Shown: positions 28,631 to 39,970, counted from the stretch's first letter. The stretch is 64,000 nt of DNA from Streptomyces sp. AA1529 (GCF_000280905.1 NZ_ALAP01000032.1:1-64000); one strand, 5' to 3'. Notes: generated from the letters alone by a model not told the origin. A program made the numbers and translations.

Positions 28631-29557
28631 GTGCTGGGACCCGTGCTCCTCGCCGCCGCGCGCAGCGACAGCATTCGCCGCCTCGTCTCGGCCGCTCCGG
28701 TGACCCGCCCGATGGTGGACCGGTTCGTGGCAGGCGAGCGGCTCGATCCGTGTCTGGACTCCGTCGCGGCGCTGGCCGCGCGCGGCATGCAGGTGACCAT
28801 CGACCACCTGGGCGAGGACATCACCGACCGGTCGGAAGCTCTCCGTAACCGCGACGCCTACCTCGCGCTGACCGAAGCGCTGGCCGCCGCCGGGCTCGCG
28901 GAGCAGGCCGAGATGTCGGTCAAGCTCTCGGCCTTCGGCCAGGCGCTCCCGGGCGGGCACGACCTGGCGCACGACAACGTGCTGCCCGTCGTCGAGGCCG
29001 CTGCCGCCGCCGGGACGACCGTCACCCTCGACATGGAGGACCACACCACCGTCGACTCGACGCTCGCGATCCTCTCGCAGCTGCGCGAGCGCTTCCCCGG
29101 TACCGGTGCCGTGGTCCAGTCGTACCTCTTCCGTACCGAGGAGGACTGCCACGCGCTCGCGGGCGAGGGCTCCCGGGTCCGGCTGGTCAAGGGCGCCTAC
29201 AAGGAGCCCGCCGAGGTCGCCTACCAGGACAAGCACGAGGTCGACCGGGCGTACGTGCGCTGTCTGAAGATCCTGATGGCCGGTGAGGGCTACCCGATGG
29301 TGGGCTCCCACGATCCCCGCATGGTGGCCATCGCCCAGAACCTGGCCGAGCGTTACGGTCGAAAGCGGGACGAGTACGAGTTCCAGATGCTCTACGGGAT
29401 CCGCGCGGCCGAGCACGAGCGGCTGGTCGCGAACGGGCACCGGATGCGCGTCTACGTTCCGTACGGCACCGACTGGTACGGATACTTCATGCGGCGGCTG
29501 GCGGAGCGCCCCGCGAACATGGGCTTCTTCCTGCGCTCGCTCGCCACCCGCAACTGA
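28631..29557 (+). CDS. proline dehydrogenase
   Basis: A 308-aa monofunctional PRODH, an FAD enzyme oxidising proline to pyrroline-5-carboxylate and passing electrons to the membrane quinone pool. TIM-barrel landmarks: TLDMEDHTTVDSTL, VRLVKGAYKEPAEVAYQ and the closing EFQMLYGIRAAEHERLV with the substrate-binding Arg pair in YGYFMRRLAERP. The GTG at 28631 follows GGAGG by 6 bases; the in-frame start at 28586 lacks a site. First of a two-gene operon with the P5C dehydrogenase 68 bases on. Confidence 0.95.
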   Translation: MLGPVLLAAARSDSIRRLVSAAPVTRPMVDRFVAGERLDPCLDSVAALAARGMQVTIDHLGEDITDRSEALRNRDAYLALTEALAAAGLAEQAEMSVKLSAFGQALPGGHDLAHDNVLPVVEAAAAAGTTVTLDMEDHTTVDSTLAILSQLRERFPGTGAVVQSYLFRTEEDCHALAGEGSRVRLVKGAYKEPAEVAYQDKHEVDRAYVRCLKILMAGEGYPMVGSHDPRMVAIAQNLAERYGRKRDEYEFQMLYGIRAAEHERLVANGHRMRVYVPYGTDWYGYFMRRLAERPANMGFFLRSLATRN

Positions 29558-29625
29558 GAACACCGCATCCGGGCACCCGACCGGCGCCCCCACCGACCGT
29601 CCGAACCACGACCCGAGGAGCAACC

Positions 29626-31257
<1,632 letters not shown>

Positions 31258-31282
31258 CGCCCCCGTGGCCCCTGTGCGATGA

Positions 31283-31325
31283 GGGCCCGGCCCCCTTCTC
31301 CGCCCGTACGGAGGGGGCCGGGCCC
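31283..31325 (+). terminator. terminator of the proline operon
   Basis: A perfect 14-bp stem (31283-31296 with 31312-31325) with a 15-base loop starts 26 bases after the P5C dehydrogenase stop; a short ATTTT follows. Confidence 0.85.
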
Positions 31326-31637
31326 GGCTCATTTTCCGCTCGTTCCCCGGCTTTCCCCCGGCCTTCCCGGGCTTTCCCCGGGCCCGTGGCGGCGGGCCCG
31401 GTGTGGGGCTCGTCTCAGATAGTAGGAAGCCCAACTATTTGGCGAGACATCACGGGCTCCGGCTCCTATCGTTGTAGGAAGCCGATCGTCCCGCTCGACC
31501 GAGCGCTTCGCGGATGCGACACCGTGCGTCTCCGGCAGGTGATCCCTGCCGCACCGGTTGTCCCCGCACCGTTGGCTGTCCGGCAGATCTCTCCTCGCGT
31601 CTTGCGTTCCACGCCGTGCAGAAGGAGTTGCATTCCC
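31326..31637. other. intergenic region with direct repeats
   Basis: No gene is seen. GTAGGAAGCC occurs at 31422-31431 and 31474-31483, 52 bases apart. Each copy has a weak dyad around it (TAGT...ACTA at the first; CCTA-N6-TAGG at the second). Local AT content is higher than in the surroundings, so this is probably the promoter region of the 42-aa gene. Confidence 0.5.
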
Positions 31638-31766
31638 ATGGCCACGCCCACAGCCACCCACGTCCCCGCCTCCCGCGTCCGCCGCTCCCGTGCCGCGGCC
31701 CGCCTCCGCGAGGAGGACCGCCGCAAGGCAGCCGAGGCCCTCCAGCGCGCCTTCGACCGCCGCTGA
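31638..31766 (+). CDS. 42-aa Arg/Ala-rich small protein
   Basis: A 42-residue ORF (MATPTATHVPASRVRRSRAA, then a charged helix ending EALQRAFDRR). AAGGAG lies about 12 bases before the ATG, third codon positions are almost all G/C, and an AT-rich repeat-bearing region precedes it, all favouring a real gene. No domain is recognised. The amphipathic Arg-rich helix could bind nucleic acid or a partner protein; there is no direct support. Confidence 0.55.
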   Translation: MATPTATHVPASRVRRSRAAARLREEDRRKAAEALQRAFDRR

Positions 31767-31873
31767 GCGACCGCCGCCGAGCGGCGCGGGCCGAGCGCCT
31801 GCCGTGTCGCCGTCCGGCCGGGTCCGTGCTCCGCGGCCCTCCGCGGGGACGGTTCCCGGCCGCGGCGGGAGCC

Positions 31874-33496
31874 TCAGCTGCGGCGCACCGCGAAGTGGTC
31901 GATGCGCCGCCCCGAGTGCGCCAATGCCGTCACCGAGAGTGCCGGCCGAGGCCCGGGGCGGGACTCCACCGCGAGGAAGGAGAACCCGGTGTAGCGGACC
32001 CGGGACCACTCCACGCGGTCCCGTTCGGCGGTCCGCTCCCCGGTCCAGCGGATTCCCGGCACGCTGTCCCGCTCCCGGACGTGCCCCTCGTGGCTGTCCG
32101 GTGCCCGGAAGCCGTACAGCTCGCGCCCGCCCCCGCCCGCCGTGACGTACACGGTCCCGTCCGCGTCCGGGTCGGTGGTCCCGCCGCTCCGCAGCGCGCG
32201 GGTGGGTCTGCCGCCGCGCAGCGGGTCGGTGCGCTCGTAGACGTGATTGTGCCCGTTGACCACGAGGTCGACGTGGTGCCGTTCGAACAGCGTCACCCAC
32301 CTCTCCCGTACCCCGCCGTCCGAGCCGTGGGTGGCGGTCGAGTACGCGCAGTGGTGGAAGAAGACGACCAGGAAGTCGACGCCCCGGTGGGCGCGCAGCC
32401 GCTCCAGCGTCCGCTCCAGCCACCGCGTCTGCGCTCCGCCGGTGCAGCCGCGGTTGGCCGGGATCTCGTAGGAGACGTCGTTGGCGTCCAGGGCCAGCAC
32501 GCCGACGTTCCCGTACACGAACGAGTAGATGCCGGGCGCCCGCTCCGGGTCGGGCCCGTCGCCGGGCAGCGACCAGCGCGCGGTCTGACCGCCGTAGCCG
32601 TCCGGCGAATACCAGGCCTCCATGTCGTGGTTGCCGGTGGTCACCATCCACGGCACCCGGCGGGCCACCGGTTCGATCTGGGCGAGGAAGCGGTCCCACG
32701 TCCGCGCGTCGTAGCGGTCGGAGTCCGCTCCGTGCCCGGTCCCGTCGGCGTAGCAGATGTCGCCCGCGTGCAGATGGAAGGCCGGGTCCCGGTCGAGCAG
32801 GAGCCGGCCGGCGGTGCGCGCCCCGGGGCTGACGCCCTGGTCGCCGAAGGCGGTGAAGACGAAGGGCCGGGTGCCGTCGGCGGGGGCTGTGGTGAAGGAG
32901 TCCACGGTGTGTGACCGCGCGGGCGCCGCGGGGTCGAAGCCGTCGTGGCCGACGCCGTAGTAGTACGTCGTGCCCGGGCGCAGCCCCTCCAGGCCGACGT
33001 GCAGATGGAGCTGCTCGACGCTCGGCAGCGTGCTGCTCAGCGCCGGGGTGTACAGCGCACGGACCTCCGCCGCCACTCTGCCGCCCAGGTCCCACGGTGC
33101 GGTGCCCACCCGCAGGTAGGGGCGCCGGACCGGGAGCGGTACCTGCCAGGAGATCCGCATCTGCGAGGCCGGGTCGGCGCCGAAGGCCAGGTGGCGGCCG
33201 AACGGCGCGACCAGCGCACCGTCCACGGCGGTCCGGGGCAGCAGCGCCGTGCTGCCGCCGGGAGCGCTCCCGCCGCGCAGCACCCCGGCGTCCGCGCGCA
33301 GCCCCGCGGCGCCCGCCGCACCGGCTGCCAGCAGTCCGCCGCCGCGCAGCACCCCGCGCCTGGTCGGACCGTTCGGCAGCACGGGACGGGGGCGGCGGCC
33401 GAGCTTCTCGCGCAGGTAGGCGTGCTGCTCGGCCATGCTCAGGCGGGCGGCGAGCCGAGCGGGCACGCCCAGGTCGGGCAGGTCGTTCGCGGCCAT
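31874..33496 (-). CDS. secreted purple acid phosphatase-like metallophosphoesterase
   Basis: A 540-aa phosphoesterase. Tat signal at about 45-70: [21 protein letters not shown], unusually far from the start because about 44 residues precede the twin Arg. The fibronectin-like PAP N domain (about 95-200) ends [16 protein letters not shown]. The metal-binding motifs of the catalytic domain are all present: [29 protein letters not shown] and [10 protein letters not shown]. It should act outside the cell on phosphomonoesters. It is divergent from leuB with a 150-bp gap; nothing obviously links them. Confidence 0.92.
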   Translation of the reverse strand: MAANDLPDLGVPARLAARLSMAEQHAYLREKLGRRPRPVLPNGPTRRGVLRGGGLLAAGAAGAAGLRADAGVLRGGSAPGGSTALLPRTAVDGALVAPFGRHLAFGADPASQMRISWQVPLPVRRPYLRVGTAPWDLGGRVAAEVRALYTPALSSTLPSVEQLHLHVGLEGLRPGTTYYYGVGHDGFDPAAPARSHTVDSFTTAPADGTRPFVFTAFGDQGVSPGARTAGRLLLDRDPAFHLHAGDICYADGTGHGADSDRYDARTWDRFLAQIEPVARRVPWMVTTGNHDMEAWYSPDGYGGQTARWSLPGDGPDPERAPGIYSFVYGNVGVLALDANDVSYEIPANRGCTGGAQTRWLERTLERLRAHRGVDFLVVFFHHCAYSTATHGSDGGVRERWVTLFERHHVDLVVNGHNHVYERTDPLRGGRPTRALRSGGTTDPDADGTVYVTAGGGGRELYGFRAPDSHEGHVRERDSVPGIRWTGERTAERDRVEWSRVRYTGFSFLAVESRPGPRPALSVTALAHSGRRIDHFAVRRS

Positions 33497-33646
33497 GGTG
33501 CCAGGGTCCCCACGGGGGCCAACTGGTGGGCGACAGCGGCGGATACGCCGGCTGAACAGCGTGCGTCAGCCGGTGCGACCGCGGGTGTCGTCCGTCATAC
33601 GGACAGCCTTATGTCACAGCCTGGGACGGGGAGTAGTGTCCGGCGT

Positions 33647-34714
33647 ATGTCTTCAGGAACGGCCTCCCGCACGGACCGCACCATCGACCTCGCAGTGATC
33701 TCCGGAGACGGAATCGGCCCGGAGGTCGTCGCCCAGGGCCTCAAGGTCCTCACCGCCGTCCTCCCCCCGGACGTCGCCCTGGAGACGCACGAGTACGATC
33801 TCGGTGCCAAACGCTGGCACGCCACCGGGGAGACTCTCACCGAGGAGGAACTGGAGCGGCTCGCGGGGCACGACGCGATCCTGCTCGGCGCCATCGGCGA
33901 CCCCGGTGTCCCCTCCGGGGTGCTGGAGCGCGGGCTGCTGCTCAAGCTGCGCTTCGCCTTCGACCACTTCGTCAACCTGCGTCCCTCCACGCTCTTCCCG
34001 AACACCGAGTCCCCGCTGGCGGGCCGTCCGGAGATCGACTTCGTCGTCGTCCGCGAGGGAACCGAGGGGCCCTACGTGGGCAACGGCGGCAGCATCCGCA
34101 AGGGCACCCCGCACGAGGTCGCCAACGAGGTCAGCGTCAACACCGCGTTCGGTGTGGAGCGGGTCGTGCGCGACGCGTACGCCCGGGCGCAGGCGCGCCC
34201 GCGGAAGAAGCTCACCCTGGTGCACAAGAACAACGTGCTGGTGCACGCCGGCCACCTGTGGAAGGACACCTTCGACCGGGTCGGCCGCGAGTACCCCGAG
34301 GTGACGACCGACTATCTGCACGTCGACGCGGCCACGATCTTCATGGTGACCGATCCGGCGCGGTTCGACGTGATCGTCACCGACAACCTCTTCGGCGACA
34401 TCATCACCGACCTCGCCGCCGCCGTCAGCGGCGGTATCGGGCTCGCGGCCTCGGGGAACATCAACCCCACCCGGCAGTTCCCCTCCATGTTCGAGCCGGT
34501 GCACGGGTCGGCGCCCGACATCGCGGGCAGCGGAAAGGCCGACCCGACCGCCACCGTGCTGTCCGTCGCCCTGCTGCTGCGCCACCTCGGCCACGAGGCG
34601 GAGGCCGCCCGCGTCGAGGTGGCCGTCACCGCGGATCTCGCCGAGCGGGACGCCGCTCCGGTCCGCACCACCGACGAGATCGGCGACGCGCTCGCGGCCC
34701 GCGTGGCCGACTGA
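33647..34714 (+). CDS. leuB: 3-isopropylmalate dehydrogenase
   Basis: A 355-aa NAD-dependent decarboxylating dehydrogenase, third step of leucine synthesis. Substrate and Mg-binding signatures: [39 protein letters not shown] and [23 protein letters not shown] site is [20 protein letters not shown]. The ATG at 33647 has GGGGAG about 12 bases upstream; the frame is open far upstream without protein-like sequence. The actinobacterial form is about 340-350 aa, so length is normal. Confidence 0.95.
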   Translation: MSSGTASRTDRTIDLAVISGDGIGPEVVAQGLKVLTAVLPPDVALETHEYDLGAKRWHATGETLTEEELERLAGHDAILLGAIGDPGVPSGVLERGLLLKLRFAFDHFVNLRPSTLFPNTESPLAGRPEIDFVVVREGTEGPYVGNGGSIRKGTPHEVANEVSVNTAFGVERVVRDAYARAQARPRKKLTLVHKNNVLVHAGHLWKDTFDRVGREYPEVTTDYLHVDAATIFMVTDPARFDVIVTDNLFGDIITDLAAAVSGGIGLAASGNINPTRQFPSMFEPVHGSAPDIAGSGKADPTATVLSVALLLRHLGHEAEAARVEVAVTADLAERDAAPVRTTDEIGDALAARVAD

Positions 34715-34792
34715 GCCGTCCGTGGCGCCCCCGGCACCGGCTGTCTCCGGATTCCGGGGGGAGTGCTGCCGCAGGCCGCGGCCCCCTGATCC

Positions 34793-34823
34793 GGCCCGCC
34801 CCGCCGTCGCGGCGGGACGGGCC
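34793..34823 (+). terminator. terminator after leuB
   Basis: A hairpin with arms GGCCCG-CC-CCGCCG and CGGCGG-GA-CGGGCC and loop TCG, about 80 bases after the leuB stop. Confidence 0.65.
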
Positions 34824-34874
34824 GCCCTTGCACGCTTTCTCGCACCCCTGTCCGAAAGTGTTCGGCCGGCGCGC

Positions 34875-35061
34875 GATAATCGGAGTGTGGACAGCGCCGG
34901 GAGGCTGCTCCCGAGCCCCGGTACCGCGCTGTGGAGCGCGGTGGTGCCGGGGCGGCAGCGTGCTCGGAGCGACTGCGCCGCGAGGGCAGCCGCACCGGAG
35001 GCCCGTACCGGTGGGAAGCCCGGCCGCAGGGTCCGCAACGACACGAGCTAAGGACGCGGAC
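34875..35061 (+). promoter_or_regulatory. ilvE promoter and structured leader
   Basis: GATAAT at 34875-34880 is a good -10 box; a small CCGAA/TTCGG dyad (34852-34865) covers the -35 area. Seven bases after the box, GTG 34887 opens a 54-codon ORF that ends TAA at 35051, 10 bases before ilvE; it includes Leu-Leu and Val-Val pairs. A hairpin CCCCGG-TA-CCGCGCT / AGCGCGG-TGGTG-CCGGGG (34916-34952) sits inside that ORF. A leaderless regulatory ORF is possible but unproven, and no T tract follows. Confidence 0.4.
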
Positions 35062-36168
35062 ATGACGACCCCCCGTATCGCATTCGACCTCGAACCGACC
35101 GCCGAGCCGCTCGGCACCGCCGAGCGGGAGGCGGTGCTGGCGAATCCCGGTTTCGGGCGGTACTTCACCGACCACATGGTGACCATCCAGTGGACCGAGG
35201 ACCGCGGCTGGCACGATGCGCGGCTGCAGCCCTACGCTCCGCTGGAGATCGACCCGGCGAACATGACGCTGCACTACGCGCAGTCGATCTTCGAGGGGCT
35301 GAAGGCGTACCGGCAGCCCGACGGCTCGGTGAAGGTCTTCCGGCCGGACGCCAACGCCCGCCGCTTCCGGCGCAGCGCCCGCCGGCTGGCGATGCCCCAG
35401 CTGCCCGTGGAGACCTTCGTCGAGGCGTGCGACCTGCTGGTGGGGCAGGACAGCGCGTGGGTGCCCGGCGGCGGCGAGGCGTCGCTCTATCTGCGGCCGT
35501 TCCTGTTCGCCACCGAGGTCGGGCTGGGGGTGCGGCCCGCGAACCGCTACACGTTCATGGTCATCGCGTCCCCGGCGGGTGCCTACTTCCCCGGCGGTGT
35601 CGAGCCCGTCTCGGTGTGGCTCTCCGAGGAGTACGTGCGTGCGGCGCCGGGCGGGACGGGCGAGGCCAAGTGCGCGGGCAACTACGCCGCCTCGCTGGTC
35701 GCCCAGGCGGAGGCCGCCGGGCACGGCTGCGACCAGGTGGTCTGGCTGGACGCGGTGGAGCGCCGCTACGTCGAGGAGATGGGCGGCATGAACCTCTACT
35801 TCGTCCAGGGCTCCGGCGCCGACGCGCGGATCGTGACCCCGGAGCTGACCGGGACGCTGCTCCCGGGCATCACCCGTGACTCGCTGCTGCGGATCGCCGC
35901 CGACCTCGGGTATGCCACGGGGGAGGTGCGGCTGACGACCGACGAGTGGCGCGCGGGCAACGCCGACGGCTCGATCAGCGAGGTGTTCGCCTGCGGGACC
36001 GCGGCGGTGATCACGCCGGTCGGCCAGGTGAAGTCGGCGCGTGGCGAGTGGAAGGTCGGCGACGGGGGCGCCGGTGAGATCACGATGCGGCTGCGCGAGG
36101 CGCTGCTGGCGGTCCAGACCGGCCAGGCGGAGGACACGCACGGCTGGATGCACACCCTCGGCTCCTGA
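35062..36168 (+). CDS. ilvE: branched-chain amino acid aminotransferase
   Basis: A 368-aa class IV PLP aminotransferase, the last step in making Ile, Val and Leu. Signatures: [39 protein letters not shown], then the PLP-Lys region [19 protein letters not shown] and [10 protein letters not shown], and [19 protein letters not shown] at 35062 with AAGGA upstream. The long upstream extension of the frame is intergenic. Linked by pathway with ilvBNC, leuB and cimA in this window. Confidence 0.96.
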   Translation: MTTPRIAFDLEPTAEPLGTAEREAVLANPGFGRYFTDHMVTIQWTEDRGWHDARLQPYAPLEIDPANMTLHYAQSIFEGLKAYRQPDGSVKVFRPDANARRFRRSARRLAMPQLPVETFVEACDLLVGQDSAWVPGGGEASLYLRPFLFATEVGLGVRPANRYTFMVIASPAGAYFPGGVEPVSVWLSEEYVRAAPGGTGEAKCAGNYAASLVAQAEAAGHGCDQVVWLDAVERRYVEEMGGMNLYFVQGSGADARIVTPELTGTLLPGITRDSLLRIAADLGYATGEVRLTTDEWRAGNADGSISEVFACGTAAVITPVGQVKSARGEWKVGDGGAGEITMRLREALLAVQTGQAEDTHGWMHTLGS

Positions 36169-36287
36169 GGGGTAGGTCCTCACGGACATCGTGGGGCGTG
36201 TCACGGTAAGCCCGGAACCGACCTGACGTACATGTACCTGACATGCGGGGGTCGAACTTCCGTAGCTGAAGGGCCTTTTGGCAGCGC

Positions 36288-36309
36288 TGTCATGACGGTG
36301 TCATCGACC
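36288..36309 (+). promoter_or_regulatory. 11-bp direct repeat, possible PhoP (Pho) box
   Basis: TGTCATGACGG is followed directly by TGTCATCGACC: two 11-base units, the spacing of Streptomyces Pho boxes (GTTCAYY-like units every 11 bases). The match to the consensus is imperfect and the site is only 25 bases before the phoD-like start. Upstream, GTACATGTAC (36228-36237) and a repeated ACCTGAC (36221, 36236) add further symmetry. Confidence 0.4.
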
Positions 36310-36334
36310 GCCTCCCGGAGGGCCGAGATCCACG

Positions 36335-37981
36335 ATGCCGCGTCCCCGCACGACCCAGCAGGATCAGGACAGCCAGCAGGAGATCAGACGGGCGGCGGCG
36401 GCACTGGGCCGCCGCCGCCTGCTGACCGTCACGGGCGCCGCCGCGGTGCTCGCCTTCACCACCGACCTGCCCGGCAGCGCACAGGCGGCCGAGGCGGACG
36501 CGCGGACCGCCGTCCGCGCCGACCCCTTCACCCTGGGCGTCGCCTCCGGTGACCCGCAGCCCGGCTCCGTCGTGCTGTGGACGCGCCTCGCTCCCGAGCC
36601 CTACGAGCCCGGCAGCGGCCTGCCGAAGGCGCGGATCCCCGTCCGCTGGGAGCTGGCGCACGACCGCCGCTTCCGCCGCGTCGTGCGCCGCGGTGCGGCC
36701 CTCGCCCACCCCGAGCTGAACCATGCCGTGCATGTGGAGGCCGAGGGCCTGGGCGCCGACCGCGTGTACTACTACCGCTTCCGGGCGGGGAAGTGGCTCA
36801 GCCCGGTGGGCCGCACCCGCACGGCACCGGCCCCCGGCGCCGACATCGGCGAGCTGCGGCTGGCCGCCGTCTCCTGCCAGGCGTACCACCACGGCTACTT
36901 CACCGCCCACCGGCACCTCGCCGAGGAGGACGTGGACCTGGTCCTCCACCTCGGCGACTACCTGTACGAGTACGCCGTCGACGCGCACGGCGGCGCCCGC
37001 GGGTACACCGACCGGGAGCTGCCCTCCCGCTTCGACCGGGAGACGGTCTCGCTGGAGGAGTACCGGCTGCGGTACGCGCTCTACAAGTCGGACCCCGATC
37101 TGCAGGCGGCGCACGCGGCGCACCCGTTCGTGGTCACCTGGGACGACCACGAGACGGAGAACAACTACGCGGACGACGTCCCCGAGGACGGCGGCTCCTC
37201 GGAGGACTTCCTGGTGCGCCGGGCGGCCGCCTACCGCGCGTACTGGGAGAACCTGCCGCTGCGCCGCCCCCAGCGGCCCAGGGGCCCGGACATGCGGCTC
37301 TACCGCAGGCTGCGGTTCGGCAGGCTGGCCCAGTTCGACATCCTCGACACCCGGCAGTACCGCTCGGACCAGGCGTACGGCGACGGCTGGCACCACCCGG
37401 GCCCGGAGTCGACGGACCCGGCCCGCACCATGGTCGGCGCCGCGCAGGAGCGCTGGCTGATCGACGGGTGGCGCGGCTCGGACGCCGTCTGGAACCTCGT
37501 TTCGCAGCAGGTCACCTTCTCCGAGCGGCGCAGCAGCAGCACGTCCGCCTACAAGGTCAGCATGGACGCCTGGGACGGCGCCCCGGCCTCCCGCGACCGG
37601 CTGCTGGCGGGCGCCGAGGCGGCCGGGGTGGAGAACCTGATGGTGCTCACCGGGGACGTGCACAAGGGGTACGCCTACGACATCAAGCAGGACTTCGGCG
37701 ACCAGGACTCCCGCACGGTGGGGACCGAGATCGTGGCCACCTCCGTCACCAGCGGCAAGGACGGCGAGGACCGGCCCTCCAACTGGGAGACCTACCTGGC
37801 GGCCAACCCGCACATGAAGTTCTACAACGGGCACCGGGGCTATGTGACCGTGCGGCTGGACAAGCGGCAGGCACGGGCGGACTTCCGCACGGTCGCCGTC
37901 GTCACCGAGCCGGGATCGCCGGTGCGCACCGCCGCGTCCTTCGCCACCCGGGTCGGCGAGCAGGGCCTGCACGAGGTGTGA
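36335..37981 (+). CDS. phoD: PhoD-type alkaline phosphatase/phosphodiesterase
   Basis: A 548-aa Ca/Fe phosphatase secreted by the Tat route: signal LGRRRLLTVTGAAAVLAF at about 26-43 with cleavage near AQAAEA. The N-terminal PhoD_N domain (about 65-165) begins FTLGVASGDPQPGSVVLWTRL. The catalytic domain has AAVSCQAYHHGYF, LVLHLGDYLYEYA, VVTWDDHETENNYAD and VLTGDVHKGYAYD, the metal ligands of the family. The direct repeat upstream suggests phosphate control. With the purple acid phosphatase nearby it gives two exported phosphatases within 5 kb. Confidence 0.93.
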   Translation: MPRPRTTQQDQDSQQEIRRAAAALGRRRLLTVTGAAAVLAFTTDLPGSAQAAEADARTAVRADPFTLGVASGDPQPGSVVLWTRLAPEPYEPGSGLPKARIPVRWELAHDRRFRRVVRRGAALAHPELNHAVHVEAEGLGADRVYYYRFRAGKWLSPVGRTRTAPAPGADIGELRLAAVSCQAYHHGYFTAHRHLAEEDVDLVLHLGDYLYEYAVDAHGGARGYTDRELPSRFDRETVSLEEYRLRYALYKSDPDLQAAHAAHPFVVTWDDHETENNYADDVPEDGGSSEDFLVRRAAAYRAYWENLPLRRPQRPRGPDMRLYRRLRFGRLAQFDILDTRQYRSDQAYGDGWHHPGPESTDPARTMVGAAQERWLIDGWRGSDAVWNLVSQQVTFSERRSSSTSAYKVSMDAWDGAPASRDRLLAGAEAAGVENLMVLTGDVHKGYAYDIKQDFGDQDSRTVGTEIVATSVTSGKDGEDRPSNWETYLAANPHMKFYNGHRGYVTVRLDKRQARADFRTVAVVTEPGSPVRTAASFATRVGEQGLHEV

Positions 37982-38069
37982 GCGGACCGGGGTCGACCGT
38001 CTGAGCGGCGGGTTTTCGCATCGTGAGACGGAAGGGGGCGTGGGGGGCGGGTTGTGCGAGACTTCCCCC

Positions 38070-38120
38070 GTGCCCTCGTTCGTCATGATTATTGGCAGCA
38101 GGCGCGCCGGTCCGCAGTGA
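38070..38120 (+). CDS. candidate cimA leader peptide with Ile-Ile
   Basis: GTG at 38070 reads VPSFVMIIGSRRAGPQ then TGA; an inner ATG at 38085 gives MIIGSRRAGPQ. The two adjacent Ile codons are both ATT, which is very rare here. The ORF lies about 60 bases before a T-tract terminator and 190 bases before cimA, whose product feeds isoleucine. A 7-bp stem, 38125-38131 with 38144-38150, starts 5 bases after the stop codon and could compete with the terminator. Confidence 0.7.
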   Translation: MPSFVMIIGSRRAGPQ

Positions 38121-38180
38121 CCGACTGCCGTGGAACGACCCGTACGGCAGCGGACACCGTGCCCCAGACCCGCGCGCAGA

Positions 38181-38206
38181 CCTCTCGCACCCGCGAGGGG
38201 TTTTTT
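38181..38206 (+). terminator. cimA attenuator terminator
   Basis: An 8-bp stem CCTCTCGC/GCGAGGGG (one U-G pair), loop ACCC, is followed by TTTTTT at 38201-38206 and a second T-rich CGTTTT. T-tract terminators are rare in this window; the other sits before ilvB. It is 105 bases upstream of the cimA start. It could alternatively end the phoD transcript, but that gene stops 200 bases earlier. Confidence 0.8.
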
Positions 38207-38311
38207 CGTTTTCCGGCCCACCTCAGCCGGAGCGGACGGCGCGAGGGATGATGGGGGCAAGTGGAGCGCTTCCTTCCGGAACCACTGAACCCAGCCCAGG
38301 AGCCACCAGCC

Positions 38312-39970
38312 ATGACCTCCGACGCGGCAGGCGCCGCAGCAGCCACCGGCAGTCCGACGGGACCGCAGGCCCCCGACGACGGTTTCCACGTCTTCGACAC
38401 CACTCTGCGCGACGGGGCGCAGCGCGAGGGCATCAACCTGACCGTCGCCGACAAGCTGACCATCGCCCGCCACCTCGACGAGTACGGGGTCGGCTTCATC
38501 GAGGGCGGCTGGCCGGGCGCCAACCCGCGCGACACCGAGTTCTTCGCCCGCGCCCCCCAGGAGATCGACTTCCGGCACGCACAGCTCGTCGCCTTCGGCT
38601 CCACCCGCAGGGCCGGTGTCCCCGCGCAGATCGACCCGCAGGTCCAGGCACTGCTGGACGCGAAGGCGCCGGTGGTCACGCTCGTCGCCAAGGCCCACGA
38701 CCGCCACGTGGAGCTGGCGCTGCGCACCACGCTGGAGGAGAACCTGTCGATGATCGCCGAGACGGTCGGCCATCTGCGGGACCACGGCCGCCGCGTCTTC
38801 GTCGACTGCGAGCACTTCTTCGACGGCTACCAGGCCAACCCCCGCTACGCCGAGCAGGTCGTGCGCACCGCGTACGAGGCGGGCGCCGAAGTGGTCGTCC
38901 TCTGCGACACCAACGGCGGGATGATCCCCGCCCGGATCCAGGCCGTCGTCCGCACCGTGGCGGCCGACACCGGGGCCCGGCTGGGCATCCACGCGCAGGA
39001 CGACACCGGCTGCGCGGTCGCCAACACCCTGGCCGCCGTCGACGGCGGTGCCACCCACGTCCAGTGCACCGCCAACGGCTACGGCGAACGCGTCGGAAAC
39101 GCCAACCTCTTCCCCGTGGTCGCCGCACTGGAGCTCAAGTACGGCAGGCGCGTGCTGCCCGAGGGCGCGCTCGCCGAGACCACCCGCATCTCGCACGCCA
39201 TCGCCGAGGTCGTCAACCTGACCCCCTCCACCCACCAGCCCTACGTCGGCACCTCCGCCTTCGCCCACAAGGGCGGACTGCACGCCTCCGCGATCAAGAT
39301 CGATCCGGACCTCTACCAGCACATCGACCCCGAACGCGTCGGCAACACCATGCGGATGCTCGTCTCCGACATGGCCGGGCGCGCCTCCGTCGAGCTCAAG
39401 GGCAAGGAGCTGGGCTACGACCTGAGCGGTGACCGGGAACTGGTCGGCCGGGTGGTCGAGCGGGTCAAGGAGCAGGAACTCAAGGGCTACACCTACGAAG
39501 CCGCCGACGCCTCCTTCGAACTGCTGCTCAGGGACGAGGTGCACGGCGGCGCCACGGGCACCGCGCCGCGGTTCTTCCGGGCCGAGTCCTGGCGCGCCAT
39601 CGTCGAGCAGCGGCCGGACGGCATGCAGGTCAACGAGGCGACGGTGAAGCTGTGGGCCAAGGGCGAGCGCATCGTCGTCACCGGCGAGGGCAACGGCCCC
39701 GTCGACGCGCTGGACCGGGCCCTGCGCGCCGGACTGGAGCGCATCCACCCCGCGCTGGCACGGCTGAACCTGGTCGACTACAAGGTCCGCATCCTGGAGG
39801 GCGCGCACGGCACCTCCTCCACCACCCGGGTGCTGCTGTCGATGAGCGACGGCAGCGGGGAGTGGACGACGGTCGGCGTCGGCGACAACGTCATCGCCGC
39901 CTCCTGGCAGGCCCTGGACGACGGCTACACCTACGGGCTGCTCCGCGCCGGGGCCGAGGCGCACGACTGA
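38312..39970 (+). CDS. cimA: (R)-citramalate synthase
   Basis: A 552-aa HMGL-like aldol enzyme joining acetyl-CoA and pyruvate to citramalate, on the pyruvate route to 2-oxobutyrate and isoleucine. The TIM barrel begins HVFDTTLRDGAQREGINLTV (metal Asp, catalytic Arg); other motifs are ANGYGERVGNANL (IPMS-like), YVGTSAFAHKGGLHASAI and a C-terminal LeuA dimer domain at about 420-545 expected to bind isoleucine. ATG 38312 follows AGGAG; the ORF extends to 38261 without support. Distinguished from LeuA by its barrel sequence and length and from homocitrate synthase by its context with ilv genes. Confidence 0.93.
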   Translation: MTSDAAGAAAATGSPTGPQAPDDGFHVFDTTLRDGAQREGINLTVADKLTIARHLDEYGVGFIEGGWPGANPRDTEFFARAPQEIDFRHAQLVAFGSTRRAGVPAQIDPQVQALLDAKAPVVTLVAKAHDRHVELALRTTLEENLSMIAETVGHLRDHGRRVFVDCEHFFDGYQANPRYAEQVVRTAYEAGAEVVVLCDTNGGMIPARIQAVVRTVAADTGARLGIHAQDDTGCAVANTLAAVDGGATHVQCTANGYGERVGNANLFPVVAALELKYGRRVLPEGALAETTRISHAIAEVVNLTPSTHQPYVGTSAFAHKGGLHASAIKIDPDLYQHIDPERVGNTMRMLVSDMAGRASVELKGKELGYDLSGDRELVGRVVERVKEQELKGYTYEAADASFELLLRDEVHGGATGTAPRFFRAESWRAIVEQRPDGMQVNEATVKLWAKGERIVVTGEGNGPVDALDRALRAGLERIHPALARLNLVDYKVRILEGAHGTSSTTRVLLSMSDGSGEWTTVGVGDNVIAASWQALDDGYTYGLLRAGAEAHD

